Assembly: GCA_025617745.1 (NCBI GenBank)
Contig: CM046855.1
Coordinates: 13,857,880 to 13,921,879, forward strand
DNA: 64,000 bases
Direction of reading: 5' to 3'
Source: Heliocidaris erythrogramma
Taxonomy: Eukaryota; Echinodermata; Echinoidea; Camarodonta; Echinometridae
A program made the position numbers and the translations under genes. A model generated the notes under the pieces. That model saw nothing but the letters and a program-made list of their open reading frames with translations. It was not told the DNA's origin and did not search any database. This document shows positions 22,548-36,438 of the stretch, piece after piece (within the stretch, counting starts at the first letter, position 1; each line of letters begins with the position of its first letter).

Positions 22548-23363
22548 TAGGCTTTTTTTGATCATTCATCTATAATGGTAAACATAGTGTGTATGGAATT
22601 CTAACGCTATTATTGAGTATAAGCTTAAAGATATTTATGACTGGTCATCATTAATTGAGGGAGGGAATGATTTCTACATTCATGGCCTTTAGAGAAAAAG
22701 AAAGTCCCTGAAATTCTGTTTTAAGGCTTCATATTCTTTCATTCAAATCGTCCACTTGAACGCATTTTATATAGATTCCGTCAGCAGTCATTTGTTATTT
22801 TTCTCTATGCTATTTTCTCTCTTCCTCTTTAATAAGCTATTGGGTAGTATGTCTTCGTGAATTCATTGTTGCACTGAATCTACATTAGATTATGAATTAA
22901 TATACTTCATAGTTTATCAGACATTTCTAACAAAATGCATATGATCATAATACTCCATCACTGACATACCAGCGACGAGCTAAGAGTTCCCTACATCTAC
23001 AACATACATCTTTGTTGGCACCCTTCATCGATCAGAAAAGTCAACAGTCAAATTCATATAAAAACATCCTACCATATGGTGCATGGTTTGGGAAACATGC
23101 CGAAGAAATTTACCCTAAAAATGACTACTTGTTAAAAGTAGCATTGACAAAAATGTTCTCTTCAGTTCGGCATGAATGCGAGATGTAATTTTGGATTAAA
23201 TAACGTTTTCTTTGCTTCCGGTGAGTTAGTGAGATTGGTTATTGACGCTTCTCAAAACATGAAGTCTTAAACCGTACGTTTCACATGGCTTGTTAGCATG
23301 GTTCAGGAAATGCATGTAATATACACCAGACTGTACCAGATATTGCAGTGCGGGAGAGCGAGC

Positions 23364-23411
23364 AAAATGGCGTGCGTTTGACGTCGCTGCGATTCTAACC
23401 AATCAGATTGG
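23364..23411 (+). promoter_or_regulatory. Probable proximal promoter elements of PCSK2
   Basis: Within 50 bases, about 380-420 bases before the start codon: aaaATGGCGtg (YY1-like, 23364-23374), TGACGTCG (CRE-like, 23379-23386), and CCAATCAGATTGG (23399-23411), an exact palindrome placing CCAAT boxes on both strands one base apart. No TATA box is evident downstream. CREB-family regulation is known for prohormone convertase genes, so a CRE-like site fits, but this is motif inference. Confidence 0.5.
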
Positions 23412-23787
23412 ACTAGAAGATAGCATCTCATTAACCACATAGATGATCCCATTGTATTGATCGCTACGTGTGTATGAGTGTGTGTGGATAACGGGTGGGA
23501 TGCCTGTGTAATGCATCATCAACAACCTGTGCGAAGGCGGAGTGTGTGTACGTCTCCTTTTTTCCCCCATCAACGCAGGCAAAGGAAATTGAGTAAAAGG
23601 CATCAGTAAGAGCAAAGAAGCTAAACCCGCATACAGTGCGGTGAGGAAATCATTTTACATCGTAAGAAGACAGTAAACATCTTTTAATTCTACATTCGAA
23701 AGGGGAAAATAAGGACAAGTGATAAAGAAGAAATAACTGTAAGGGGTAACGACGACATTCGGGTGTTTCTTTTCCGACGGTGGCCGG

Positions 23788-23964
23788 ATGATGGTTGGAG
23801 ATATGACATGGAGGCAAGGGCTATGTTTTGGCGCCTTTTTAATGGTAGCAGTGGTAGTCTGTGTGGCGGATAAGCATTACACCGGTAGCTACGTTGTAGA
23901 GGTTCAAGATGGCGACAGTCCCCATTCCCTTGCCAAAAGACATAATCTAGATTATCTGGGGCAG
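23788..23964 (+). CDS. PCSK2: PCSK2 exon 1: signal peptide and start of prodomain
   Basis: Two in-frame ATGs are adjacent (23788, 23791). The second has A at -3 and G at +4, a better context; a third is at 23803. The hydrophobic core [16 protein letters not shown] is followed by likely cleavage near A-D. Then [10 protein letters not shown] and [11 protein letters not shown], the typical start of a convertase prodomain. Donor CAG|gtaaga, phase 0. Confidence 0.9.
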
Positions 23965-26900
23965 GTAAGAAAATTGACCAATAGATAGTAAAAATTCCTT
24001 ACTTTATCGTGATCACGATTTTGTTCTCCTCATACACAATCACGGATACGCTCACTGGTTGGTTGACCGTATGCTAGCATCTGTATTTACCACAGTAATG
24101 TAGCGAACCCAAATCATTGACAATAAATATATTTATGATTCTAGCAGTCACAAATACACTGATGATATTGATATGGTGGCTCCGTTTATTTTGTGGTGTG
24201 GACTTGGTAATGTAAATCCCTAACATGTGTGCATTATACGCAAAGGTTAAAGGTCACAAAGTTTCTGGTTGATTAAGGCGGTGACCATTATCCATACACA
24301 CACAAAAGTGACGAAATTGGATTAAACTACATCATTCATGTCATTGCTTGCATTTATATAATGTCATTGTTAATATGGACATGGTTCCAAGATCGACCAT
24401 GATAATCATGGGTTTGACTACAAGAAGAATGCTACAAAACTTCGATCAACTTTATTAATAATATCTTGATTTTTAACAGATTGTGTGATGTTCATCAAAA
24501 CGACAGTAGTAGCCATCAGACTAGAAAATTTAGAGAAAAAAATAAATTGGAAAAGTCGAGTTTATGCTATTGATCATAAAACTGAATAACGCTGTTAACC
24601 ATAAAAATCGAAAGGGATTTTATTCTAAAAATCATAACAGCATTATTTTATGTTCATGTAATAGGTTCTGTGATATAGAGGGGGTTCTGGTGTCATGGGG
24701 GGGGGGGGTGTACCGGTCCTTCTAGGTGGATAAAATTCGAGAGAATAAGGTCAACGAGTTTGAGAGAATGTCTTCGAGAGGGTAGTATCCCTATCATCTT
24801 ACTGTCACCTTTATTTCCTCCCACTTCCCCTTTATCTCTCTCCCACTCTCTCTCTCTCTCTCTCTCTCACTCACACACACACACACACACACACACAGAG
24901 TCTTTTATTTCCGAGGACAAGTATTGTTCCTCTATTGTTCCTCCGTCCTCGGACAGTCGACGGAACAAAGCACAAATTCATTGTTCGACGTTCGAGGACT
25001 ATTGTCCGGCTTCCGAGGACCATTGTTGTCATGATTTTTTTTTTGTTCTCTGTCCGAAAATGTCCTCGGACATACGGCTAAACACGCCCACACACACACA
25101 CACTCTCTCTCTCTCTCTCTCTCTTTCCCTCTTTCTTTCTCTTTTTCTCTTTTTTCCCCCCCCCCCCCCATTTCCGGTTAATGTGGGCAGGACACTTACT
25201 ACCGTATAGCTATGGGGGAGGGTGAGGTTCTGACCTGGATTTACTTTTCACTAACTGTTTCCCGTTACTCCCTGCTTACGTTATTACGATTCATTTAGCA
25301 TTTTTAATCAATTTCTAATATTTTTATATGTATGGTTGTACATTTATTTCATTCGCAGTGATGGAATAGAAACCAATGAATCAAATTGCATGAATTATTC
25401 GAAATCAATTTCAATGGGACTTCTAAGACAGTTTCGAGGCAGCATTTCAACTACAATGATAGTGAAGAAATGCAAACTGTTCGAAAATAAAGCAGCTTAT
25501 CATTGAACTGGGAAGGAAAATAAATTATGGTTCAAAGATTTTTATTATTAATATGAGTTTACATGAGGGTATTATAAAAGCCTTTGTCGTTATTCTCCAA
25601 GTGTTTATCAAAAATACTTTATGAAATAACATAGGCCTTTACATTTTTAAGTTGTTTTGAGCTTTAATATAATTTTCTTTCTTGGCAACAACGTTTAATT
25701 GTCATTTCTTGCGGTAATTTCTACACCTTCCCACATACCGCATCATTCCACATTTATTGAAAATGTCATGAATAGATTTCACTAAATATGTACAATAACT
25801 TTGAAATAGCGGGGTTTCTTAACAAAATTATCTACGTTTAATATTCCGAATATAATCAAATTTTGTGTGGTAATTTCCCCGTTTAATATGAATTTTGCTA
25901 AGATGTGTAATGTGGCACAAGCCAAAAGTGTGTTTGGTATGTGATACAGTTTCATTCACTCTTTGTAATACGCAAGCGCTATGTCTTCATAATAGGTTGG
26001 TCAGTGGCAAAAGATCGGAGTTAAATCAGCGTACGGCACATATTGAGAAAACATTGTGGGTTGGCGGGGGGGGGGGGGGTGACCATGCCATGTGGATACT
26101 CCGTTTTATAATCAGAAAAATATTGCCATCAATTAGTGCTGGGCCAGACGAAGCTGCTCTCTTCCCTCGCAATAATCTACCATATGACCTTAATGGAAAC
26201 CATACAAGATATAGATATTTTCCATTCCTATCAGACAAATTCATTAAAGATAATCACGTTCATATTTACTGAAATAAAATCGTTCTTCGGGACACCATTA
26301 GACAGCTTAGAATGTGCTTTTTTTATCCAAGGAGGTTATGATTATTTCCAAATTTCATCACGAAACCTTTGGCATTTCTGATGAAAGGGAATTGATATAT
26401 AATCAACACTGATCAGGAAACTGTGCCTGCTCATTGATGTTTACTATTCGTGCAGAATAAGAACTTATCGTCAGCATCAGGGGCGGATCCAGGATTTTGT
26501 AAAAGAGTGGGCAGAGTGCCGTAAAACTACACAATAAAAGGGGCATTTAAAAAAAATGTGTACTTAAGGTATGCCAGATGGGTTTCAAAAGGGGGGGGGG
26601 AGGCACCGGCCGGTTTTCCCCCTATGTAGATCCGCCACTGGTCAACATCTTTTCATAATCATAATATGTTATATACATAACGATATCTCTTTCATAAGAG
26701 CTCATATTCTTTTTATAACTAAATGAAAACCATGTCTTGAAGTTGTTTACAACATCTTTACCAAGTAGAGCATAGCATTAGAATTCGTCTTTTTGAATTT
26801 ATCATCATAAATCATGCAAAATATAATAAAGGTTGCAACGTACTTTCTAGCAGAAGAAAAACACCTATATTTCAGTAGACATTTAAAGGGTTTTTCTACG

Positions 26901-29841
26901 TAGTGCTAAATCCTTAGTGTATTCTTTCTTTGTTGCATAATTATTATAAACCATGAAATAATGAACATTGAATGAATTCATCAATACAACTTTAGTAGAA
27001 AAGGACATTGCTAAGTATTGCATGTGTAAAATACTTTTAACCTCTATGAAGCCACAAACATTTATCGCAAATAAGCTTTAATCAGAGAAGTTTTTAATCG
27101 CTGTTCATTTCTTTTTTATCTTGTTTGAAAAGTGGTACGGGATAACATGATGATATACCTAGCTTTAGCTATATGGGAGCATCGTGGTTCATTCACTTGA
27201 CTCTCAATTTAAAAGTTGAGGGTTCGAATCTCTACCCATATGGACCTTATTATCATAACGTGAAATTATGCGTTATACAAGAACTTTTTTTATTATCATG
27301 ATTACCTCTTTCAGTCTCAGAAGAAAATCAAGTTTTACAATGTGAGATTTGATATAAAAATGTGTGCGTTAGTTATCATCTGTGGCACTTGAAGGTTTAA
27401 AGAGGAAAAAGAATATCTTATTTGCTCTAGAGCATAATATCGTAAATGAGATTTCTAAGGATTTCTTATACCGAGGCTATTATGCTTGAGCAATAATTGA
27501 TAGGATCTTGAAAGCATACATCATGTATGATATTTCTAAAATATTCCATTAAAAAAAAAATAAAGACAAATTCAAGTGATTCCTTTTGAGGGCAGACATT
27601 GTTAAGAAACATTCTCGAGGCATTTTATTACCCACGCCGATGAAATCGGCAGGGTTATGTAAAGGGCTCCGTATGTTTGTTTTGTTTGTTTGTTTTTTTT
27701 GTTTTTGTTTGTTTGTTTGTTTGTTTGTTTGTTTGTGTACAAGATAACAAGAGAACGGGTGAACGGATTTGCACCAAATTTTCAGGGAATGTTCAGAAAG
27801 TGACAGGAAAGAATCGATTAGATTTTGGTGATGATTGGTTGACCCCTGCAAATTCTGTGTGACCTTGAACTTTTGACCCTGTAGTAAAGTATAGGAACTT
27901 CAGTTCAGAGAGTGACAGGATAGAAACTAGAAAGTTTGATGACCCCAAACTTCGCCTGCCGATGCAGAAATATTTTGGTCAATCAAAACACTCATTACTT
28001 CGTCTCACCAAAAATCTATTTCAGGTTTATGAATTTTAGAAGACTTTTAGACCCATTATTTGCTATTTCACTTCAAATCCGCACGAGCCTGCAATGAATA
28101 TTCAAAGCCAACGTATCCCAGCAACAAGGGATTTTTCGCGCTTGAACTGTACTCTCGTTGCGAAATCGAAAGCGGCTAGGTATACGGTATACGTATAGCC
28201 TAGCACGTCTAATTTCTCCTATTTCTTATCTTCTGTGCATTTCTGTTTATTTTCCCCGGTTCTTTCCACTTTGTTGTGGAAGTTTTTGTGATTTATTTTA
28301 TCCTGGTGGACGTGTAGTACGTGATTTTAATTGTTTTCGGTGAAAATCTGGTGCGTTTGTTCGACGTGAGTGAGTCTATCGCACTCGCGAGTGTTCGCGT
28401 GTGTTGATCTGAGTGAGTGGCTGAGTAGCTGTAGTGTACGTACATAACTATACACAGCACTGTCGCGAAGTGCCTGGGCCGGCTGACTGTAGTACTGAGT
28501 GAGTAAGCTCTGTGCCTCGCATGCACGTCATTTTCAGGTCGAGATCCAACTTCTTTTGTCGTCATATTTATTTTATCCAAGCCCGATGAAAAAAAAAAAC
28601 AACAACCCGAATTGCAATGTAAAGATAGAACATGAATACATTTACTAACACTGACATGACTGAACCAAGGCCGTACGCAGCGGGGAGGGGGGGGGGGGGG
28701 GCAGTTGCCCCCCCCCCCCCCCCAGAAATTTCAAAATCATACTTTTTTTTAATCGGGTTTTAGACTTCAAGTTATGGGTTCCTTTGAAAGCGATCATCTT
28801 GCACCCCCAGGAAAAAAATTTCTGCGTACGGCCTTGGACTGAACACTGAATACAAATTGCTAACATTTTTTTTCTCACCACGCCACGCTCTCTGACATGT
28901 CTAATCAATTACTTTTAGGGGAGGGATGTTTCAATAATAAAATATCTTTTTCAGAAGAATTTTTTCAAGGGTGGGGACACACAAAGCTATGACCTGGATA
29001 TGGCAAAATTTATTGGGGGGGGGGGGAGATGTGCCTCTTGTTATCCCCTTTGAATGGCTACTGCTTACAAAAATAAAATAATCGCAACAAAACAAAACCT
29101 ATTGGGTTAAGGCGTGGGTCTGCCGCCTTTGACGGCCTTTCTAGTTCATTAATAATGATGAACGATTATCATATTGCGTACATTGCGTAGGCTGCATAAT
29201 GCGCGTAATAAGCATACAGTCCTTGCTCACTCCCCTTCGCAATCATCAAGTGCGTATTTTCCAGTGTGCGTTGAAGTGGAAGCTGGTGAATCACCATTAA
29301 TTATTTCACGTTCCTAATACACTTCAATGATATTCTAGACACCAAAAAAAATGTGGATCATGGTCTGAGATTCATCTTTCGTTCATTTAGATCAGTGTTT
29401 AATACAGACAATCGGCCATCTGGAGGCGGATTATGACGTCAGAGAAATGAAATGACCCTAACCGATTTATTAAAGGTTAACGGTCTAAATCAAAATGATT
29501 ACTCCGATATTATAAGATTATCTAGAACAAATCAAAGCATACCACAAGGGTGTTAATTCTTAAGACACTTTGAATAATTCTAAGACGGAAAATATTCATA
29601 CTCGAATAGAAGACCCAGTTCTCTTGTGATCCCTAAAGTCGCAAGATCTGGGGGGGGGGGGGGGGGGAGATCAATTGCTCATGCGTGTCCTAAATTATGG
29701 AATAGCTTTCCTGAAGACATCAAAAAGTGCATAACATCTGATTCTTTTAAAATCATGTAATAACATTTCTGTTTAATTCTTAATTAATTTCTACATGCGC
29801 CTTGAACACTCCGCAGAGTGGATTTGGCGCTATATAAGTTA

Positions 29842-29882
<41 letters not shown>

Positions 29883-32800
29883 GCGTACGACTGCAGGACT
29901 AACTTTACAACATTATTTCCTACGTTAGGGGGAATCCAACAATGGGTTTATTCCGTCACAATAGAAATTCGACGTTACGGGGAAAGAAATTGTGCGTTAA
30001 GGGGAATGCTAACAATAGGCTGAGATAAAAGGATTCCCCCTAACGCTGGAAAGGAGTTATTATTACACTTCGAAATTGTGGTGGAAGCGGTCTTCTCCAC
30101 CCCCCCCCCCCCCCCATCTGTCTTCCTCTTCAAACTCCCACCGATGTCTACTCGACTGACTGGCCCTTCGGGGGAAAAAAATCCCAAAACCCCTGATTTT
30201 CTTTTAAAAGCTGTTTGCTGTCTTGAAATCTAATCCAATGGACAGGAACAACAAATTTCACAATATCATAAATGTTTTTAGAGAAAAAATGATTTACGAA
30301 GATCAAAAGCACGACAGAAAGTTAAGGGAGACATGTATTAGAAATAGGGAAATTTTGACCTTGCAAAATAGACCAGCGGCTATGTTTGTTTAACGCAGCT
30401 GCTTCGTTGAAATAATGATTACTGGTGGAAGCTGCCGTATGAATTATGTGCTCCATTACCAGGCAAATAATCGATTTCTATCGATCAGATTTAGCTGGTG
30501 CGCTGACTTCTGCATGAGAAATAAATATAAGCTGAGTAGATTAGGACAGTGTGCTGTTGGTTAGGAAGCCTTACAACATGACTGTCTTGAAAGTCATGTA
30601 TCAATAATGTTAATATCATGTTCAATTTGAACGGGCCCATTTTCTTCCCAAGCATTGGCCATTACTTAACTGACCCAGAGCGCTTTTATGACTGGTGATA
30701 TTCCTCCATTTGTAGAATTATGTTTATACATTGCCTCAACAGTACAATTAATATATATCTTGAATTACATGATAGAGATCATCAGATTCCCTATCTAACC
30801 CGATACATTAATAGTATTAACAGCACAGACGGGACATCCTTTAGGTTATATTCACTGTATTGATAGTAAACACTATGAATTTAAAATGTTATATTTGGAT
30901 TGTAAAATGGCTGAGTAGATGCGCTGTCAAGCATACTCCGACGAATTTAATGATTCCGGCAAGACGTACGCTTATATCGATTTTGATTAGTAAAAGTCTG
31001 TACCATTTTGTGATCGACGTCTCATTATCATTAAAATGAATTTTATCAGCAAATATAGCCCAAAAGTGTCACTGGAAATGAGAACTTAATCAACTTTATT
31101 ACGATTACATCTAAGCTTTTAATGTCTGTTATGTTGGTTTTTCATTACTTTCTTACTTTGTATTTCTTTCTGTTAAGATCCCATTTCCATGCATTTAGCC
31201 TGTATTAACCTCTCTGCCCCTCCCCTAATCTACACCCTCCCACTCCTCTAATAGGCGCATTTGTCAAAGCTTGTTTTTCACATTGCAAGTGATGTATAGA
31301 CGGGAAGGAGCGTGGCATTTGCATTATAGTGGCGTTCCCTGTCATTTGCGCTCCATGGCTACAGTGTCAAGTGTGAAGTAGAATAATGACCCCCTCTTGA
31401 CAGGGAGTAAACTTTGACTCGAATAACCTGAACTTGGTTGAATAAAGTAAACAGATTCTATCTGCATCAGATACATAATAATAAATCGGAAGCGGTAGGC
31501 CTCTATCATTCTATTTATAGACATGGTCCTTATGTACTTGCGTAGGAATGTAGGAAAATTCCTTTCTCATCCAGCGGAGGCAGCTCACATCAGTCTCTGA
31601 AAGTAGTACACGTATTTGGTAATTATTGTTTACTGCTTTGCCCGACAGAAATGTAAACAATTTTTCGTTGTATTTATCAATACGGCTGCTTCAATTTGGC
31701 TCCTTTTTAACACATGCAATGCACCGTTACATTGGTGCGTACGTGGCTGTTGTTTTTTGTCTTTTCTTATGTAAAAATCGGTAAAATTTGAAAATAATGC
31801 TATAAACCATGTGAGCACTTCGGTATATGCTTCAGAAATTGCCACGGCGTATACAGGAAATGCTTATTTACCCTAAAAACGTGAATTTTAATATTATTGC
31901 TGTAATGAAAGTGACAAAACCAGCCAATACTATTTCTTTGAATGCGATTTTGATTACTGCGACTCAATTTTATTTATATACTCATATTGCTGTATCTTGT
32001 ATTGGTCGTTCCCACTATTTTTAAAGACTATTATAAATTGTATTACTCTTTTGTGCCTATAACTCACAAGCGTAGTTTCCTCCTTAGGCTCCTCAATATT
32101 TCACTTTTATTCTAGCCCAATCTTTTCAATTAATATTGCATGCAAACGTAAAGGTATGAGGTACTCATCTTCTTTTATTTTCTCTAACAATATATCTCAT
32201 GTTTGTACCATTTATCTTGTTTGTACCAATTATATTGTTTGTACCATTTATACTGTAAAAACACATTGCAGATGTCAAATATGTAGCAACAAACTGAAAG
32301 TGAAACTGATAGGGATGATGTGCATCCATTTACACCATATAGGCCGATTCTTTATTTCTTAACATTAAGAAATAACCCCGTCCGAAGTACATTTCTCTAA
32401 CCTCCATTTCTGCTTTTTATGCGTTTTGTCGAGTATTTATACCTCAGTTTACGTATGCTCCCTTTCGAATAGATTATTCTGTTTTGTAGTCCACCTCCCC
32501 ATTTCTTTGTGAGTGTCTTTATTGCTTTCCTCAACATTCCCATCGTCCCTACGACATCGACATCTCCAGAATGCCAATCCGTTTGAGGGCTTCAGAGGTT
32601 AAGCACAGCCATAGGCAAAACAAAGAGGTACGCTTTTACCTCTGCAGATGGAAATAAGTATAACTGTTATTAAAGAGAGGATAAGGAACATACAGAGGTA
32701 GACCCACTACCGAATGACGATTCCTTGAAATTATTAAATGTCATTTTGTTCAGCTAATTTTGCAAAATATGAAAATGATATTGTGGTATTTTGACATTTC

Positions 32801-35800
32801 TCGAAGCTGGTTTACTTGTATATCCGTTACGCAGGAAGTTCAAACAAATTTTATCAACTGAAAAATTATATCTGTCAGTAATGCTGATGGAACATACATA
32901 CATACAGAAAGTATATACCATCCCTTTCGAATAGCAATGCACGGTTGTTAAATTGCATGGGTAGCGGAACCGGAGGGGGGGGGGGCTAGGGGGTTTCAGC
33001 CCCTCCCCCTCCCACTTTTATGAGCTTGAACGAATAGGAAAAGCAATAAGAAAGTTATGAATTTGTGCAAGGTGTAATCACTATGCATATGGAAATTTCA
33101 AATTGGTTGAATAGGTAATGTCACTGTGATGTCGTTGCAGACAACTCCCCCATTTGTTCCAACACACAAAATGACTAAAATGTCATTTTGTCCAAATGTA
33201 TTACTCAGTAGGATCTTTTATTTCATGAGGACTTATAACAATATGCTATCTCCAATATATTTTGAGTACTGCCCAATGGTAAAGGTGCTTCGGAGAAAAC
33301 CGCAAATCAACGATATCTTTGTGCATGACAAACGGGAGAGTTGTCCGCAAGTATGTCACAATCGACTCACCAAATTGCCAATTCGAGATTCGCTCAGATG
33401 TAGTAATCTCATTTTTCAAACATCCATAACTTTCTTATTCCGTATCCGATTTCTTTCAAACTTTCACCATCCTGTTTTTTTTATTTTTCTGCTTTCACAC
33501 AAATCATCTTATTACCAAGCTTGGATTCCCCTTTAATAGGGATGTCATATAAACACTGATAGAATATCCCCTCTTTTTTTTTGTATAGATGTACGGCAAT
33601 TGGTACTTTATGAGACGGAAACTAAATGCAGATGATAAGAAAGCTCAAAGCTGACAAGGACGGATTTGATCACGGACTAAATGTACATATTATTAAGAAC
33701 AACAAGCTGATATTTACGATGAAGAAAATATGTTTAAAGGAAACAATCTTATTTATTTTAATTATTATCATTACATTTTCCGACCCAAAGTAAATGTACA
33801 CGTAAAGAAAGAAATTAACATAACAGAAGTAGAAACTTACAGAATGAGGTTTCAATTTGTAACATAAAGGAAGATATAATGCTGAGAGTATAGAAAAAAG
33901 CCCGGAAAAAGGCTTGTACCAAATTATCCACTTTTCAGCCCTATAAAACACCGGTTAATATTTTTTTTTACTGGAGAGTTAAAGGATAACGGGGGCACGT
34001 GTAATTAATGTAGTCGAATCCCCAAATGAATAAAACCAAACAAGGTATAGTGAGGGGAAAATGTGGCAGGCATTTGTTTAAAAGCTAAGATTAGATCTGA
34101 ACTGTTCCAAAATACACGAATCATTTTGCAAATGCTCCTAAAACTGTCAGAGAAGGTAATCATGCTACCAAGATTTTTTGCTCGTTTGCTCAGCTCGCTC
34201 GGAGGAAGATTGTATCTCGAGTATAACTCCTGCTAATGACAATAGCATTCATGATAGTACAAAACAGTATCATGATTAATCTAATAATAAAGAGATGTAG
34301 TTAGAAAACATATAATAGGTGTCCATGATTACTCCTCCAAAATAAGTTTCTTTGGCAGTGCTCCTTCAAAATAAAAAAATAATATACATTGATCGCCATA
34401 TGTTTAAATGTAACCCCCCCCCCCCCCCCCCCCCCGCCCCGGCATGGCCTAAATGCGCCACCGATATCGAACAAGACTTGTATAATCTTGAAAATAATCC
34501 GTTCCACTTCGTTTTTTTACGAAGAATCGAGTGAATAATCCAAGTGGTTTTAAATGTTTTTCCTCATGCACTTTAGATGTCAAGTAGGATTAGAAGGACT
34601 AAAAATATCACTTTCATGGTTGCTCATGGGCACTAAGTTTCACTTGAGATGGTTTTAGTTACAGGGGATTCTGAGCGGGGACCTCGAGCCAAATGCTGGA
34701 GATGAAAAATAAGACATTTTTCATCTTTTGTTTTTCCTAATTTTTTCTTTTGCATCCCATGAGTGACTGATAAACAAGTTGACTTTTTCAGATCTGGTGG
34801 AATATTATGACAAAGATGAAGCCGTATCTGATTTTATGCTGAAATTGAAATTGCGAGACGGGGGTGTTTAATCTTATTTCACAATCTCTTAAGAGGTATA
34901 CGACGTGGCACTATACAGTCTAGAGTCACGTCAGGGAGAGAGGAAAGGGCGCAATGAATAATTCGTTATACTCTTATTACAACGAATGATAAAAATTAAT
35001 AAGCACTTGTTACTACGATACATATCGAAAATATCTCATCAAATTAGCGCCAACTTGTAATTTCATTTTGATTAGACGAATGCATATGCATGTATACATA
35101 TTTTATGGATTTCAGTTTCAACTAACTATATTTTTTTTTGTCATGACAGTCGGCCGGTTTAAACTCCATACACGTTTTTAATTACAAGGCGTTCGTGGCG
35201 TTGAGAACGAAAAACAAGTCCATGACATATAAAAACTCCCACTCTGTTGTCATGAAAATTAATTTTTGCTGTGAACGTGGTATAAATTTTTTTATCTCAT
35301 TCCATTACTTTTCTATTTTTAAAGGCATTTTTTTCCTGAAGGATTTGTTATCAACGTTAAAACACCTTTCAAAATATGTAGAGAAAAGATTTTCCTTATT
35401 ATTTTTTATCTATTCTTTGTAACCTTAGAGGCAGTGCATAATAAAATATGGAAAACCGTTGAATAAACGTGATTCAAAGCATATACTTTAATAATCACAC
35501 GGTAATCACTAAATACCAGACTGGGTCGAATTATAAGTGCTTAGTAAATGATAAAAGTCGAAGCACATAATTTTATTTCATGAATTATAATGAATATATA
35601 GAAATTTAGGGGAAATAGAGTGAGAGAGAGAGAGAGTATGAGAGTATTTTAAGATCTGGTTATGATTTTCATATTGGTAACAGCTTGAAAAAATGAGTTA
35701 ACGGTCAGACGGAGGAGATACACTTGCTCCGTTTGCAATACTTGCTATAATTATATAAAATTAGGGAAGAGAACATATTTTTATTTACCAATATCAATTT

Positions 35801-36407
35801 TCCTCATTCCTGATTAATCTCATTTCCTGAAACTTAAATCAATATATTTTATGAATTAAACCTCTTTTATTTCACTCGTATAGGTCTTGAGACACCAGAA
35901 AAATCTCCACCACTTTGTGAAACGATCTGCAGATGAGGAAGAACCACACAGCCGTCGAAGGAGAAGGAGCATCGAAGATACAGCATCTCTACTAGAACAA
36001 GACCCTATGGTAAAAAAAAAATACAACAGCTTAGAGTAGACAGGAGGCACTCGTTTTTCCAAACCCTATTTTATTTTCGGAATTATGCACCCTTTTTCAT
36101 TTTCGAAATTATGAACCTTCGGGGAAATGCACTTCGGAAATACGAACCTTCAGAAAAACGACCAGTAGCCAAGTTAACAAATAGGCACAAAATAAAAGTT
36201 TCAAGACACGTTATTGAAACTGTTTGGTGACACCATGTGACATTGGAGTAGTATTTTGTCCACAGGAACCACATAGAGCCGGCATAAGTATGGGTTAGAT
36301 TCTGAGTCAAGGTCTGAGTTGGGAAGAAAATTAAGTGAAAGGATTATAGAAAAAGAAGAGATACGGTATCTCATAAACCTCAGGTGTATTGTTCTCTCTC
36401 TGTCTCC

Positions 36408-36438
<31 letters not shown>

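Larger units (their letters stand above)
13064..23787. other. Intergenic region between the SLC13 and PCSK2 genes
   Basis: About 10.7 kb with no gene I can support. It contains the foldback element, a MITE family A copy, an inverted-repeat element at 15424-15770, simple CT repeats near 17550-17600, a SINE at 19141-19421, and a MITE at 22061-22547. The last few hundred bases hold the probable PCSK2 promoter and 5' UTR. Confidence 0.7.
23965..35883. other. PCSK2 intron 1 (11.9 kb)
   Basis: No coding exon recognised. Holds mirror-like CT/CA microsatellites (24838-25145), transposons at 26478-26640 and 28665-28837, a tRNA-like sequence at 27171-27241, a (TTTG)n run at 27676-27736, a CpG-rich block at 28090-28530, a SINE tail at 29800-29882, a short inverted repeat at 29922-30045, and a 22-base C run at 34414-34435. 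Confidence 0.7.

Noticed and set aside
24760-25209. 149-codon open frame
   Set aside because: Made mostly of Ser/Leu and His/Thr runs from CT and CA microsatellites.
29846-29882. CRISPR-like or other array from TTA repeats
   Set aside because: A simple trinucleotide SINE tail in eukaryotic DNA; no spacer structure anywhere in the window.
33126-33536. 136-codon open frame in PCSK2 intron 1
   Set aside because: Its 3' part is dispersed repeat sequence similar to the first 200 bases of the window; no protein family recognised.
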